From G963662905 sp965230045 (GTDB lineage: Bacteria > Bacteroidota > Bacteroidia > Bacteroidales > WRLA01): 64,000 bases of DNA. Position numbers and translations under genes: made by a program. The DNA lies in the NCBI GenBank assembly GCA_965230045.1, contig OZ245940.1, positions 4,340,001 through 4,404,000 on the forward strand, given 5' to 3'. Numbering within the stretch: the stretch's first letter is position 1; each line of letters opens with the position of its first letter. This document shows positions 33,216 to 42,256 of this stretch, piece by piece. A model generated the notes under the pieces. It was not told where the DNA came from and searched no databases. It saw nothing but the letters and a program-made list of their open reading frames with translations.

Positions 33216-34844
33216 TTATTGAAAAACCGATGTGAATTCAAATTTTTTGCCATCAAACAGCCCTTTATCGCTCAATTTCAGCTCCGGGATGACCAATAGT
33301 GCCATAAATGACAGCGTCATATAGGGTGCGTTCAGCTTTGAGCCGAGGCTTTTCGCCATTTTATCAATTTCCTCATAAGCCCGCGCAACCTTATGGGCAT
33401 CATCAGTGCTCATAATACCGGCCACAGGCAAAGGCAGGAGCATATCGGTTTGGCCATCGGTGCAGGCCACGCCCCCTTTTGCGTCCACAATCTGGTTTAC
33501 TACATGGGCTATTTCCTCGTCGCTGCAACCTACGGCAATGATATTATGACTGTCGTGCGCCACACTTGAAGCAATTGCGCCTTTCTTCAAGCCAAAATGC
33601 TGCACAAAAGCCACAGCCGGTTTTGTTGGCGCATAACGGTTCATGACAATGATTTTAAGCACATCCTGATCAGGATCACTGACCAGATTACCCGCAACTA
33701 CCTTAGCCTGAGCGGAATTTGTTGTTGTAATCAATTGGCCGTCGAGTGCCTGAAAAACCTTGATCGGATGTCCTTCATCATGGATACGGATATCATCCAA
33801 AGTGATTTTGCGGGCGTTAAAATTATTGGGATGCTTGCAATCAACCGACTGAATGAGGCTTTTGCCGTTTTTGGCAATTAATTCACCATGATACCAGGTT
33901 TCGAGCACATTAAATGATTGTGGATGATCGATCAGGCAGAAATCTGCGGCATCGCCCATTTGCAGCAAGCCACAATCCAATTTATAATGTGTGGTTGGAA
34001 TGTAAGTGCAGGCACGCAGGATGTCCAAGAAATTATAACCCGCATCCAGGGCTCTTTTGATCAGCTGATTGATATGGCCGCGTTCGAGATCGTCGGGATG
34101 CTTATCGTCAGAGCAGAACATGATCATATCGGGATGTTCGTTGAGCAAAGGCACGAGTGCTTCAAAATTTTTGGCTGCGCTGCCTTCCCGAATCTGCACT
34201 TTCATTCCGGCAGCGATTTTATCGCGGGCTTCTTCGATGGTGAAACATTCGTGATCGGTAGAAATTCCTGCAGCAGCATAATTACGAGCATCATCGCCCA
34301 AAACGCCCGGGGCATGGCCATCCACAGGTTTATTATATTTTTTGGCGATTGCCAGTTTTGCCATAACCTGCTCATCCTTAAAAAGCACACCCGGAAAATT
34401 CATCATCTCCGAGAGGTAAGGGATATCTTTTCGCTGCAAAAGCCGGTCTATTTCCTCTGCACCCAGCTCTGCCCCGGCTGTTTCAAAAGGCGTGGCAGGC
34501 ACACAGCTTGGCGCACCAAAGTGAAAGCCAAAAGGTACTTTTTTCGCATTTTCGACCATAAAGTCGATACCGGCAATACCGAGCACATTGGCAATTTCGT
34601 GCGGATCAGAAACCGTTGCGGTAGTGCCATGCACACACGCCAGTCGGGCAAATTCGGAAGGCACCAGCATGGAACTTTCAATATGCACATGCGCATCAAT
34701 TAAACCCGGCAGAATGTATTGATCGGAATCCACATCCATTTCCTTAATCTCTGCAATGCGCCCCCCATTGACTTTTATTTGTCCTTTAAAAATCCTTTTA
34801 GCTACGACATCAACTATATTTCCCTCAAATATTATTTCTTCCAT
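33216..34844 (-). CDS. ade: Adenine deaminase
   Basis: The 542-residue amidohydrolase-superfamily enzyme converts adenine to hypoxanthine and ammonia in purine salvage. The metal site LPGLIDAHVHIESSM is near residue 48-62, with downstream VDGHAPGV, STDHECFTIEEA and FCSDDKHPDDL. The C-terminal half has the family-typical SVAHDSHNIIAVG and LPLPVAGIMSTDDA. The length and motif order are those of the bacterial ade family. The start at MEEIIFEGN is preferred over an upstream in-frame ATG because it begins the conserved beta-sandwich. It is a single gene, 50 nt before the next gene on the same strand. Confidence 0.97.
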   Translation of the reverse strand: MEEIIFEGNIVDVVAKRIFKGQIKVNGGRIAEIKEMDVDSDQYILPGLIDAHVHIESSMLVPSEFARLACVHGTTATVSDPHEIANVLGIAGIDFMVENAKKVPFGFHFGAPSCVPATPFETAGAELGAEEIDRLLQRKDIPYLSEMMNFPGVLFKDEQVMAKLAIAKKYNKPVDGHAPGVLGDDARNYAAAGISTDHECFTIEEARDKIAAGMKVQIREGSAAKNFEALVPLLNEHPDMIMFCSDDKHPDDLERGHINQLIKRALDAGYNFLDILRACTYIPTTHYKLDCGLLQMGDAADFCLIDHPQSFNVLETWYHGELIAKNGKSLIQSVDCKHPNNFNARKITLDDIRIHDEGHPIKVFQALDGQLITTTNSAQAKVVAGNLVSDPDQDVLKIIVMNRYAPTKPAVAFVQHFGLKKGAIASSVAHDSHNIIAVGCSDEEIAHVVNQIVDAKGGVACTDGQTDMLLPLPVAGIMSTDDAHKVARAYEEIDKMAKSLGSKLNAPYMTLSFMALLVIPELKLSDKGLFDGKKFEFTSVFQ

Positions 34845-34894
34845 GGTAAAATGTTTTGAATTTGTTTTCTGCAAGATACAAAAAAGACGGCCTG

Positions 34895-35956
34895 TTAATG
34901 CTTTCCGCGGATATATTCCCCGAGTTCAGTGCCCGTGGTTTCAAAATCGAAGGCATTGTTTACCCTTGCATAATTCCTTTTATCAATACAAAAATCATAA
35001 GCAAATTTTGCAAGTTCGAGCCGGCTGCTTTCAAATTCGATCGCAGAAACAATACGAAGGACCTGCTCGCTGGTGAAACACTTTTTTGCAGACAAAATCT
35101 GTCGGGCCAGATCCATACGGGCATCATTAAAATTCCTGAGGTTCAGATCGGCAAGGATCACTTCCATATCGGCATCACTAATGCTGCATGGCGGCGGCTG
35201 CGGAGGGCTCACAGAAGGCATATGGCTCATAATCCATTGCTGCATTTTAATTTTTAAAGTTGGGTTGGTAAACAGTTGATCGAGGCGGTCGATATGCTGC
35301 AAATCATAAATAAATTCAAAAGAAGTCGTGAGGTAGCTGTAGCGTGTTTCTTCGTTGGGCAGCAAAGTAGCGAGTTTCATCAGGTAGGTTACCGGATAGC
35401 ATGCATCTGTACGGTGCGCCATAAGCAGGTGGAGGCGATCGGCTTCATGGGGCTTGGCATACAGCTCGCGGGCCAGCATCAAAAATTCCATATCCACCAT
35501 GGGACGGTCGCAATTTCGCGGCCCGGAATAACTTTTCCATGAAGGAAAATCCAGCTCAGGAAAGGATAATTCTCCATTTACGCCATTTCCACCGCTGGGA
35601 TTATAAAAAGCGAGGATATAATCGTGCAGGCGAAAGGCCGTACTGAAATAGGCAAAGGCGTCATACACATCATAGTAATTCTCAGGATCTGCACAGTTTT
35701 CATAGGCCGTTTTGGCAAAATCGAGGCGGGCAGCATCATCGCGCAGCAAAAGCGCAAACTGTCTGATTTGATCGGCGCTCAGCATATAATCCCTGCCAAT
35801 AGTACTCAGGAGTTCCTGCTTGTTGTACTCACTCTTTTGTGACTGAACCTGAGCCATTTTCCTTTGAAAAACCATTGGTTTAAGTTCAGAGAAACTTTGC
35901 CCGCTTAATGGAGCAATAAACAATACAGCAAACAAAAACAGTATCAGCTTTTTCAT
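34895..35956 (-). CDS. Secreted DUF4476 protein with two repeats
   Basis: This is a 353-residue protein. The signal peptide MKKLILFLFAVLFIAPLSG ends about residue 20. Two copies of the DUF4476-type helical module are seen: about 50-115 (MLSADQIRQFALLLRDDAAR ... NYYDVYDAF) and about 260-345 (CFTSEQVLRIVSAIEFESSR ... NYARVNNAF), joined by a region ending in PPQPPP. The module is common and uncharacterised in Bacteroidota. A TAAATTTG box lies about 28-35 nt upstream. It diverges from the amidohydrolase gene with an 81-nt gap. Confidence 0.88.
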   Translation of the reverse strand: MKKLILFLFAVLFIAPLSGQSFSELKPMVFQRKMAQVQSQKSEYNKQELLSTIGRDYMLSADQIRQFALLLRDDAARLDFAKTAYENCADPENYYDVYDAFAYFSTAFRLHDYILAFYNPSGGNGVNGELSFPELDFPSWKSYSGPRNCDRPMVDMEFLMLARELYAKPHEADRLHLLMAHRTDACYPVTYLMKLATLLPNEETRYSYLTTSFEFIYDLQHIDRLDQLFTNPTLKIKMQQWIMSHMPSVSPPQPPPCSISDADMEVILADLNLRNFNDARMDLARQILSAKKCFTSEQVLRIVSAIEFESSRLELAKFAYDFCIDKRNYARVNNAFDFETTGTELGEYIRGKH

Positions 35957-36025
35957 TTTTCAATATATTAAAGAATAAACAGGCAAATTTAGGAAAGCCC
36001 TGCAATTAAACCACATCCAAATGCT

Positions 36026-36033
36026 TATCTTTG
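36026..36033 (+). promoter_or_regulatory. -7 box directly before the amidohydrolase start codon
   Basis: TATCTTTG fits TAnnTTTG and ends only 4 nt before the ATG at 36038. With the usual distance from box to transcription start, the mRNA would begin at or within a few nt of the ATG. No matching TTTG element is seen upstream. Confidence 0.45.
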
Positions 36034-36037
36034 TGTA

Positions 36038-37225
36038 ATGCTAAAATTGCTTAAACCGGATTTCCTACTGCTTCCCGATGCAGAAATACTGAAAAATGGT
36101 GCTTTGCTCGTGGATGATGGAGGAATAATAATGGACATCCTGCAGCCGGGCGAATCCGTTGGAAATGAAATCCCTGAAGAATATTATGAAGGTTTGCTGT
36201 GCCCTGCTTTTGTGAATGCGCATTGTCATCTGGAACTTTCGTGGATGAAGGATAAAATCCCTGCCCCGAATGGCCTGGATGGATTCATACGTGCGGTAGA
36301 GCAGTTGAAGGCACAACCGCCGGAAAACAAAGCCGCTGCCATGCAGGAAGCCGATGATCAGATGTTTGCGGCAGGCACGGCAGTTTGCGGCGATATCAGC
36401 AATGGTCCGGGAAGTTTTGCGATTAAAAAGGACAGCAAAATCAAATATCATACATTTATTGAAGTTTTTGGCAGCCATCCCGACAGGGCCGAACAAAATT
36501 TCAAGAATGCCCTTACACTGGCCAATAAGCATGAATCTGTATTAGGCGACAACTATTCCATCAGCCCTCATGCGCCTTATTCGGTATCCGTGAAATTATT
36601 TGGATTAATAAAAGCGCATGCAGAAAAAGGCGGGAAGGCTTTAAGCATTCATTATCACGAAAGCCCGGACGAAAACCGTTTCTTTCTACATGGCGACGGC
36701 CCCGTTTACGAACGTATGCTGTCGTATGGCATTCCGCCCGATTTAATTCCACAACATCATAAAAACACTGCTAAAATACTGGCTGCACTGCTTCCCCAAA
36801 AAGTCCCGACGCTTTTTGTGCACAACACTTTTTCCGGAGAAAGCGATCTGGAATTTCTGGGCAAGCATTTCCCAAAAGCCTCTTTTTGCCTTTGTCCGCA
36901 ATCCAACCTGCGCATCAGCAGGCAACTTCCGGATGTAAACCTGATGCACCGTATGGGTTTAAATATTTGTCTCGGCACGGACAGTCTGGCCTCTGCCGGT
37001 AAATTATCGGTTTTGGAGGAGATCTTAATCCTTCAGGAGAGATTTCCACACATCCCAACCAAAGAATTTTTGCGATGGGGTACTCAAAACGGTGCGAGTG
37101 CGCTTGGTTTTGCTGCCTCCTTTGGCCGTTTGGCAAAAAACAAAAAACCCGGAATAGTTCATATCCGGGCTTTTGACGGGCAAAATTTATTGGCCGGAGC
37201 CACTGTCCGACCACTTTCTTTTTAA
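36038..37225 (+). CDS. Amidohydrolase-family deaminase
   Basis: This 395-residue amidohydrolase is of the cytosine/SAH/aminofutalosine deaminase group. The metal motif is PAFVNAHCHLELSW (H-x-H, about 56-69), followed by SISPHAPYSVS, SIHYHESPDEN, LFVHNTFS and the late Asp in LGTDSLASAG. The C-terminus closes the beta-sandwich (KKPGIVHIRAFDG). The specific substrate cannot be read from the sequence; aminodeoxyfutalosine deaminase of the menaquinone pathway is one possibility. The start codon lies 4 nt behind a promoter box, and the stop overlaps the convergent beta-barrel gene by 4 nt. Confidence 0.88.
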   Translation: MLKLLKPDFLLLPDAEILKNGALLVDDGGIIMDILQPGESVGNEIPEEYYEGLLCPAFVNAHCHLELSWMKDKIPAPNGLDGFIRAVEQLKAQPPENKAAAMQEADDQMFAAGTAVCGDISNGPGSFAIKKDSKIKYHTFIEVFGSHPDRAEQNFKNALTLANKHESVLGDNYSISPHAPYSVSVKLFGLIKAHAEKGGKALSIHYHESPDENRFFLHGDGPVYERMLSYGIPPDLIPQHHKNTAKILAALLPQKVPTLFVHNTFSGESDLEFLGKHFPKASFCLCPQSNLRISRQLPDVNLMHRMGLNICLGTDSLASAGKLSVLEEILILQERFPHIPTKEFLRWGTQNGASALGFAASFGRLAKNKKPGIVHIRAFDGQNLLAGATVRPLSF

Positions 37226-38922
37226 AAGCTAAAACTAACGCCTCCCATAACGCTCAGGCCCTGCGTCGGGTAGTTGATATAGCGCATATAATCGTCGTTT
37301 AGGGCATTGTTTACACGCAGCCAGGCCGAGAGATAATCAAAGAAAAAGTACTCCGCACCAAAATTCAGGTTAAGAGTGCCATCTAACTGCAATTCCTGTT
37401 GTAGGCCGCCCACATAAACCGGTGCATATTGCTTTCCACGGTAAATCAGTTCCGCATTCAGCAAAAGCTCCGGAAGCAATCGGTAATCTGCCGATAAACT
37501 GGCAATGAGGTCGGGTTTATGCCAGGGCTTTGCAAGCAAGTCCATGGTATAATTATAATAATGGAATGCTGCAGTCAATTTAAATCTTTGTTGATATTTC
37601 AAAACACTTTCGGCATATAGGTGGAGGATGCTTACATTATCATACACCATAGTAAACTCATTTTGAAAAGGGCTCAAAGTATCCGTCACAAAAAAAGGCA
37701 TATTCTCCATGCTGGAATATTCTGCTCCGGCATTTAAATCCAAAACAGGAAGGATTTTTGCTGCTACGTTTCCATTGATTTTATAAGCGGTTTTGGTGAA
37801 ACTTGTCGGAACCGTTGGGCTGATCCACGGATTTTCATTGGAAAGTGAGCGAAAAGAGTTTCGTTTAATGCCACCAGTATAGGAAGCATTCAGCTCCAGA
37901 GTTTCGGGCAAAATTTGAATACCTGCTTCTATATGTGGGAAGACCGAAAAATCGGAAGTCACATCATCCACATAATGCAAATCAGCACCGATTTTCAGGC
38001 GATATTCGTCCCATTGTGCCGCAAAATAGGGTGTAACAGCAAGGTGCATGGCATTGGTGGCATCAAGGCTATCGGTAAATTTATTGTTGAACAGCCAGAA
38101 TTTCGTATCCAGGCCCAGCGATTGATAACGTGTAAATTTAAAAATTCTAAAATCGCTTTCCAGGTTCATTTTGAAGAACACATTATTCTCGGTGGTTTCG
38201 TAATTATCGCTAAGGTTATAAAAACTCAGCCCGAAACTATGGTCCAGATACCTTCTTTTTGTGCTAGTGCTGGCAAAATCCACTGCCGCATTAAACATCA
38301 TATATTTCTGCATAATGGTATCGGCATCCATATCATCGGCCACAAGGCCATAGTCTGCCGGATCAAAACCGTAAAAATGCACCACATCGCGCTGAAAACC
38401 GGCCGTAGCATTGAGCACATGTTTCCGCCAGATTTTCTTACCGAAGACATCCAGCAAATTTCCCGAGAAAGCATTTGGCGCGTAATCAGCAATATCGCCC
38501 GAAGAAGAAAGGTGCTTGAGGTGAACGCCGAAGGAATTAGATGAGGAAGGTTCCATATTGGCGAAAAACTCGATGTATGGCGTGGTATAATTTCCAAAAC
38601 CCAGCTTCAGGAAATTTTTTCGGTAATCTTCAGCCTGCCTGCGTTCCAGCTCCTCGGGGCGCAATTGGGGAAAGCTCATTTTATGATAAACCGGGCTTGA
38701 TTTAATGGCATAGTTCAATGCCGGCATGCGTACTTCTTCCTGCTGAATTACCGGATTTGTACGGATTTTAAAGGCTTCTTTCACCACGGGCGAGTAATCA
38801 CCGATGATCGTAACCTCCTCAATGCGCGCAGTGGAATCGGCTTGCTGCGCCAGTGCCGGCAATACCGGGAGCATCAATATGAGCAGGCAAACAATTTTCA
38901 TTTGAAAAACTGATTTTATCAT
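37222..38922 (-). CDS. Outer-membrane beta-barrel (TonB receptor-like)
   Basis: The 566-residue protein has its start (MIKSVFQMKIVCLLILMLPV) set by the ribosome-binding GGAAAAAG 8 nt upstream. The signal peptide ends ALAQ. There is no plug domain or carboxypeptidase-like domain. The rest is rich in alternating aromatic strands and ends in the barrel-closing pattern LSVMGGVSFSF. Late motifs such as NLNFGAEYFFFDYLSAWLRV and NNALNDDYMRY match the C-terminal strands of TonB-dependent receptors. It follows the TPR gene by 22 nt, a common pair in this phylum. It probably forms an envelope complex with the TPR protein. Confidence 0.85.
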   Translation of the reverse strand: MIKSVFQMKIVCLLILMLPVLPALAQQADSTARIEEVTIIGDYSPVVKEAFKIRTNPVIQQEEVRMPALNYAIKSSPVYHKMSFPQLRPEELERRQAEDYRKNFLKLGFGNYTTPYIEFFANMEPSSSNSFGVHLKHLSSSGDIADYAPNAFSGNLLDVFGKKIWRKHVLNATAGFQRDVVHFYGFDPADYGLVADDMDADTIMQKYMMFNAAVDFASTSTKRRYLDHSFGLSFYNLSDNYETTENNVFFKMNLESDFRIFKFTRYQSLGLDTKFWLFNNKFTDSLDATNAMHLAVTPYFAAQWDEYRLKIGADLHYVDDVTSDFSVFPHIEAGIQILPETLELNASYTGGIKRNSFRSLSNENPWISPTVPTSFTKTAYKINGNVAAKILPVLDLNAGAEYSSMENMPFFVTDTLSPFQNEFTMVYDNVSILHLYAESVLKYQQRFKLTAAFHYYNYTMDLLAKPWHKPDLIASLSADYRLLPELLLNAELIYRGKQYAPVYVGGLQQELQLDGTLNLNFGAEYFFFDYLSAWLRVNNALNDDYMRYINYPTQGLSVMGGVSFSF

Positions 38923-38944
38923 AATTTTATCTTTTTCCAATGGC

Positions 38945-41900
38945 TTAAAATTCTTCTTCATAATTTTCTTCTTCGATCACTTCCTCCTGCTGAGGCTTCT
39001 GTAGCACATCCTCCTGGCTTTCTTCCAGTTTTTTGGCCGCTTCCTCTTCTGCGATCAGGTCATCCAGTTTGGCCTGTGCTTTTTGCACCAGTTCCACTCC
39101 ATCATGATTTTCGATAATCGACATCAGCGTTTGCTTGGCCTGGAAGATATTGCCCTGCTGTTCGTAGATGTCGGCCAGCAAAATAAATGTGCGGGCGATC
39201 CACTCATCGTAGGAAGGATATTTATTGATCAAATCAAAAGCCGATTGCATGGCAACAGAGTCCTGCCCGTCTTCAAATTGAAGCTCGGCAAGGTAATAAG
39301 ATGCTTCTGCGGCACTTTCGTTTTGCGTGAGGCCGGAAACCACTTTAAATTCGCGCATGGCCAGCTCATTGTTTCCACTTTGCATGGCTGCATGCGCTAT
39401 GTTTAGGTGCGCTTCTTCGATCAAATCATCCGGGACTTTCTCTGTTGAAAGGATTTCGAAGGAAGCTACAATCGTAGAATCATTTTTTCCGAGGTTTTTA
39501 TACGCCCGCATTTTCCCTGTTTTTGCGGCAATCAGATAAGCTTTGTTTTCTGCGGAGCTTTCCAACTGGTTAAAATGGCGCAAAGCCCGTTCATAGTCGT
39601 TCAGTTCAAAACTCAGATTGGCTGCTTTTACAAGCGATTTTTCTGAGAACACCGATTTTGGGCGTTCCACTACTTTCTCGAAATGCACTAAGGCGTTTTC
39701 GGGCTGATCGAGCCGGATGTAGCAATCGGCCAGATAATAATTTGCATGAAGCCCGAAGGCACCTTTTTCAAATTCGTTGAGGTAGGCATCGAAAGCAGGC
39801 ACCGCTTCTTCAAATTTTTCATCGAGATAGAGGTTTTCTGCTGCGATATATTTGAGCGAATCCTCTTCGGAAGTGCGCAAATTGGCAAAAGGAATATCTT
39901 TCACATAGGCAAAATAGGAATCCACATCGCTCGCATCGAGATAGATATTTTTTATAGTGAGCAATGCTTCGCGCGATTCGTCTGTGCCCGGATAATCGGC
40001 CACAACGGTTTTCAGCGCTTGCAGGGATTTCTCGGGCTGGCTCAGGTTATAATAAATCAAACCTTTACGCAACAATGCCTTAGAGCGGTAACTGCTGTTT
40101 TCGTGCTCGTTAATAACGCGCTCAAAATATTCCAGGGCATTTTCCTGCTTATTGGTAATCACATAGGTAAGGCCAATTTCAAAAATTGCATCATCCACAT
40201 AAGTGCTTTCCGGATAGCCATCGATAATGGAGCGCAGCACAATAATTTTTTCTATGGGATTTCCCTGCACCCCTTCACAAATTGCTTTTTGGAAAGCGGC
40301 ATAATCGGCATCAAATCCTTTTGCGCGGATCACTTCTTCGTATTCTGCTGAAGCATCGGCATAGCGTTTCATCGCATAATAGCAATCGCCGAGGCGGAGA
40401 TGCGCATCGTTGATCAGCTGAGGGTTATTGTTTCCGCCCTGTTCGATGAAGGCTTTGAATTTGTCCATCGCATTATTGTAATCACCGATTTTAAACCAGG
40501 CATATCCCAGGTTGTAATAGGCAAGTTTGTATTCGGGCAGCTTTTTGGCTTCCTGAGTCCAGAGGAATCGGTTGAACAATTTCGCCGAAGCATCATAATC
40601 CTTTTGGCGGTAATTTGTTTCTGCCAACCAAAAATATGCTGCGGCGCGTACTTTCAGATCGTAAGTTTCTTCGATTGCTTTTGTGAAATAAGCGGCTGCA
40701 TCATCATATTTTTTATTGTTGAACAGCTCAATACCATACTGATAGTAAATTTTTTGCCGTGCTGCGAGGATTTTATCATCCTTTTTATTGATCCGCTCGA
40801 GGGCATGCAAAGCTTCGGCATAATTATTTGATGAAAGGGAAAGGTTTACCAAATACTGCCAGGCTTCATCAATCCGTGGCGAATCGGGAAAATTGCGGAT
40901 GTATTCTTTCAGCGCATTGACGGCTTCTTTGTAGGGATCGAAGGACAGTTCATAAGAAAGTTTTGCATAATTAAAGAGGGCGTCTTCACGAGTTGGCTCA
41001 TCAAATTTTAATTGAAAAGCGGTGTAAAACGATTGCTGGGCTTCCCGTTTTTTCCCTTTTTGTAACTGGCAATCGCCGATGTGGTAATAAGCCGATTGTG
41101 TAAGCGCATCCTGCTGTCCGGTGACCTGGTTAAAGTATTCCAGTGCCTGATCGTATTTTCTGTTTTTATAGTAAATATAGCCCATCTGGTAAGCCATCTC
41201 CCGATTGGTACGTCGATTTAATTCGAGAAAATCTTCAAGGTATTCCTGTGCTTTTGGATAATTTTCAAGACGGAATGAAGCATCGCCCAACATCAGGGCC
41301 AGGTCGCGTTTATAAGCATCGTCGGCAGTTAGATAAAGCGGCCCGACTTCTTCGAGGAGCTGCTTGTATTTTTCCTGTTTATAAAGAATATCGGCCAGAT
41401 AGTAAGGTGCTACGGCATAATATTCGGGATCGCTGCGCAATTCGGTAAATTCCTTGTATGCCAAATCATAGTCTTCTTTTTGATATGCAATAATTGCATA
41501 ATAATAAGACGCTTTGGATTGCACATCCGATTCGAGACCTTTAGCGGTAGCAAAATTTTCCATGGCTTCATCCCACTGCTTATCCTCATACTGACAATAA
41601 GCCAGCATAAAATAATAATTGCCCAGCTTTTCCGGTTCCAGCTCTGCCGCTTTCACATGAGGCAACGCCCTAAGCGATTGCGCATAAGAACGAATTCCAA
41701 AGTAATAATCCCCCAGATAGTACCAGGCGCTGTTTGTGTAAACGGTCACGGGATAATCGGCCAGGAATTTTTTAAACCTTTCGTCTGTATCGCGATTCAA
41801 CAAACGAAAGGAACAATAGGCACCACCATAGGCCGAACCTGATTTAATGGCCGGTTCGATTTGACTGCTTTTTGCAAGTTTATCGAAAATCCGCTGTGCA

Positions 41901-42046
41901 GAACCATATTCCTGTCTTTGCATCAACTCATCAGCAAGCCGGTATGAAGCGGACGGATCATCATAAACCAGTGATTCCTGAGCCTTGGTTTCCAGAACCA
42001 TCAGTCCGGAAAACAAAGCCAATAAGATAAGACTCTTAAAACTCAT
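38945..42046 (-). CDS. Large periplasmic TPR protein
   Basis: The 1033-residue protein has its start placed at MSFKSLILLALFSGLMVLET (signal peptide, cut after KAQ); the longer frame adds 28 unlikely residues. It is almost entirely TPR repeats (for example AYYHIGDCQLQKGKKREAQQ, AYYNLGYAWFKIGDYNNAMD, ALEYFERVINEHENSSYRSK), more than a dozen by eye, with a Glu-rich tail (EEEVIEEENYEEEF). TPR superhelices hold protein partners; the tight link with the barrel gene suggests a shared envelope complex. Confidence 0.9.
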   Translation of the reverse strand: MSFKSLILLALFSGLMVLETKAQESLVYDDPSASYRLADELMQRQEYGSAQRIFDKLAKSSQIEPAIKSGSAYGGAYCSFRLLNRDTDERFKKFLADYPVTVYTNSAWYYLGDYYFGIRSYAQSLRALPHVKAAELEPEKLGNYYFMLAYCQYEDKQWDEAMENFATAKGLESDVQSKASYYYAIIAYQKEDYDLAYKEFTELRSDPEYYAVAPYYLADILYKQEKYKQLLEEVGPLYLTADDAYKRDLALMLGDASFRLENYPKAQEYLEDFLELNRRTNREMAYQMGYIYYKNRKYDQALEYFNQVTGQQDALTQSAYYHIGDCQLQKGKKREAQQSFYTAFQLKFDEPTREDALFNYAKLSYELSFDPYKEAVNALKEYIRNFPDSPRIDEAWQYLVNLSLSSNNYAEALHALERINKKDDKILAARQKIYYQYGIELFNNKKYDDAAAYFTKAIEETYDLKVRAAAYFWLAETNYRQKDYDASAKLFNRFLWTQEAKKLPEYKLAYYNLGYAWFKIGDYNNAMDKFKAFIEQGGNNNPQLINDAHLRLGDCYYAMKRYADASAEYEEVIRAKGFDADYAAFQKAICEGVQGNPIEKIIVLRSIIDGYPESTYVDDAIFEIGLTYVITNKQENALEYFERVINEHENSSYRSKALLRKGLIYYNLSQPEKSLQALKTVVADYPGTDESREALLTIKNIYLDASDVDSYFAYVKDIPFANLRTSEEDSLKYIAAENLYLDEKFEEAVPAFDAYLNEFEKGAFGLHANYYLADCYIRLDQPENALVHFEKVVERPKSVFSEKSLVKAANLSFELNDYERALRHFNQLESSAENKAYLIAAKTGKMRAYKNLGKNDSTIVASFEILSTEKVPDDLIEEAHLNIAHAAMQSGNNELAMREFKVVSGLTQNESAAEASYYLAELQFEDGQDSVAMQSAFDLINKYPSYDEWIARTFILLADIYEQQGNIFQAKQTLMSIIENHDGVELVQKAQAKLDDLIAEEEAAKKLEESQEDVLQKPQQEEVIEEENYEEEF

Positions 42047-42256
42047 ATAATTTGGTATTACTTTGTTCACTAACAAAACCGCATGGCTGTTATTGCCATT
42101 ATCAAGGACAATAAACCCATAAAACGACAAATCGCCACAGGATAAAATTATAATGAATGAAGGCGGGCAGGAAAGATAATTGAATTACTTATTAACAGCC
42201 GATGTTTAATAAAAGCAAACCGCCACGCAGAAGAATGCCGCAAAACGTTTTACTGC

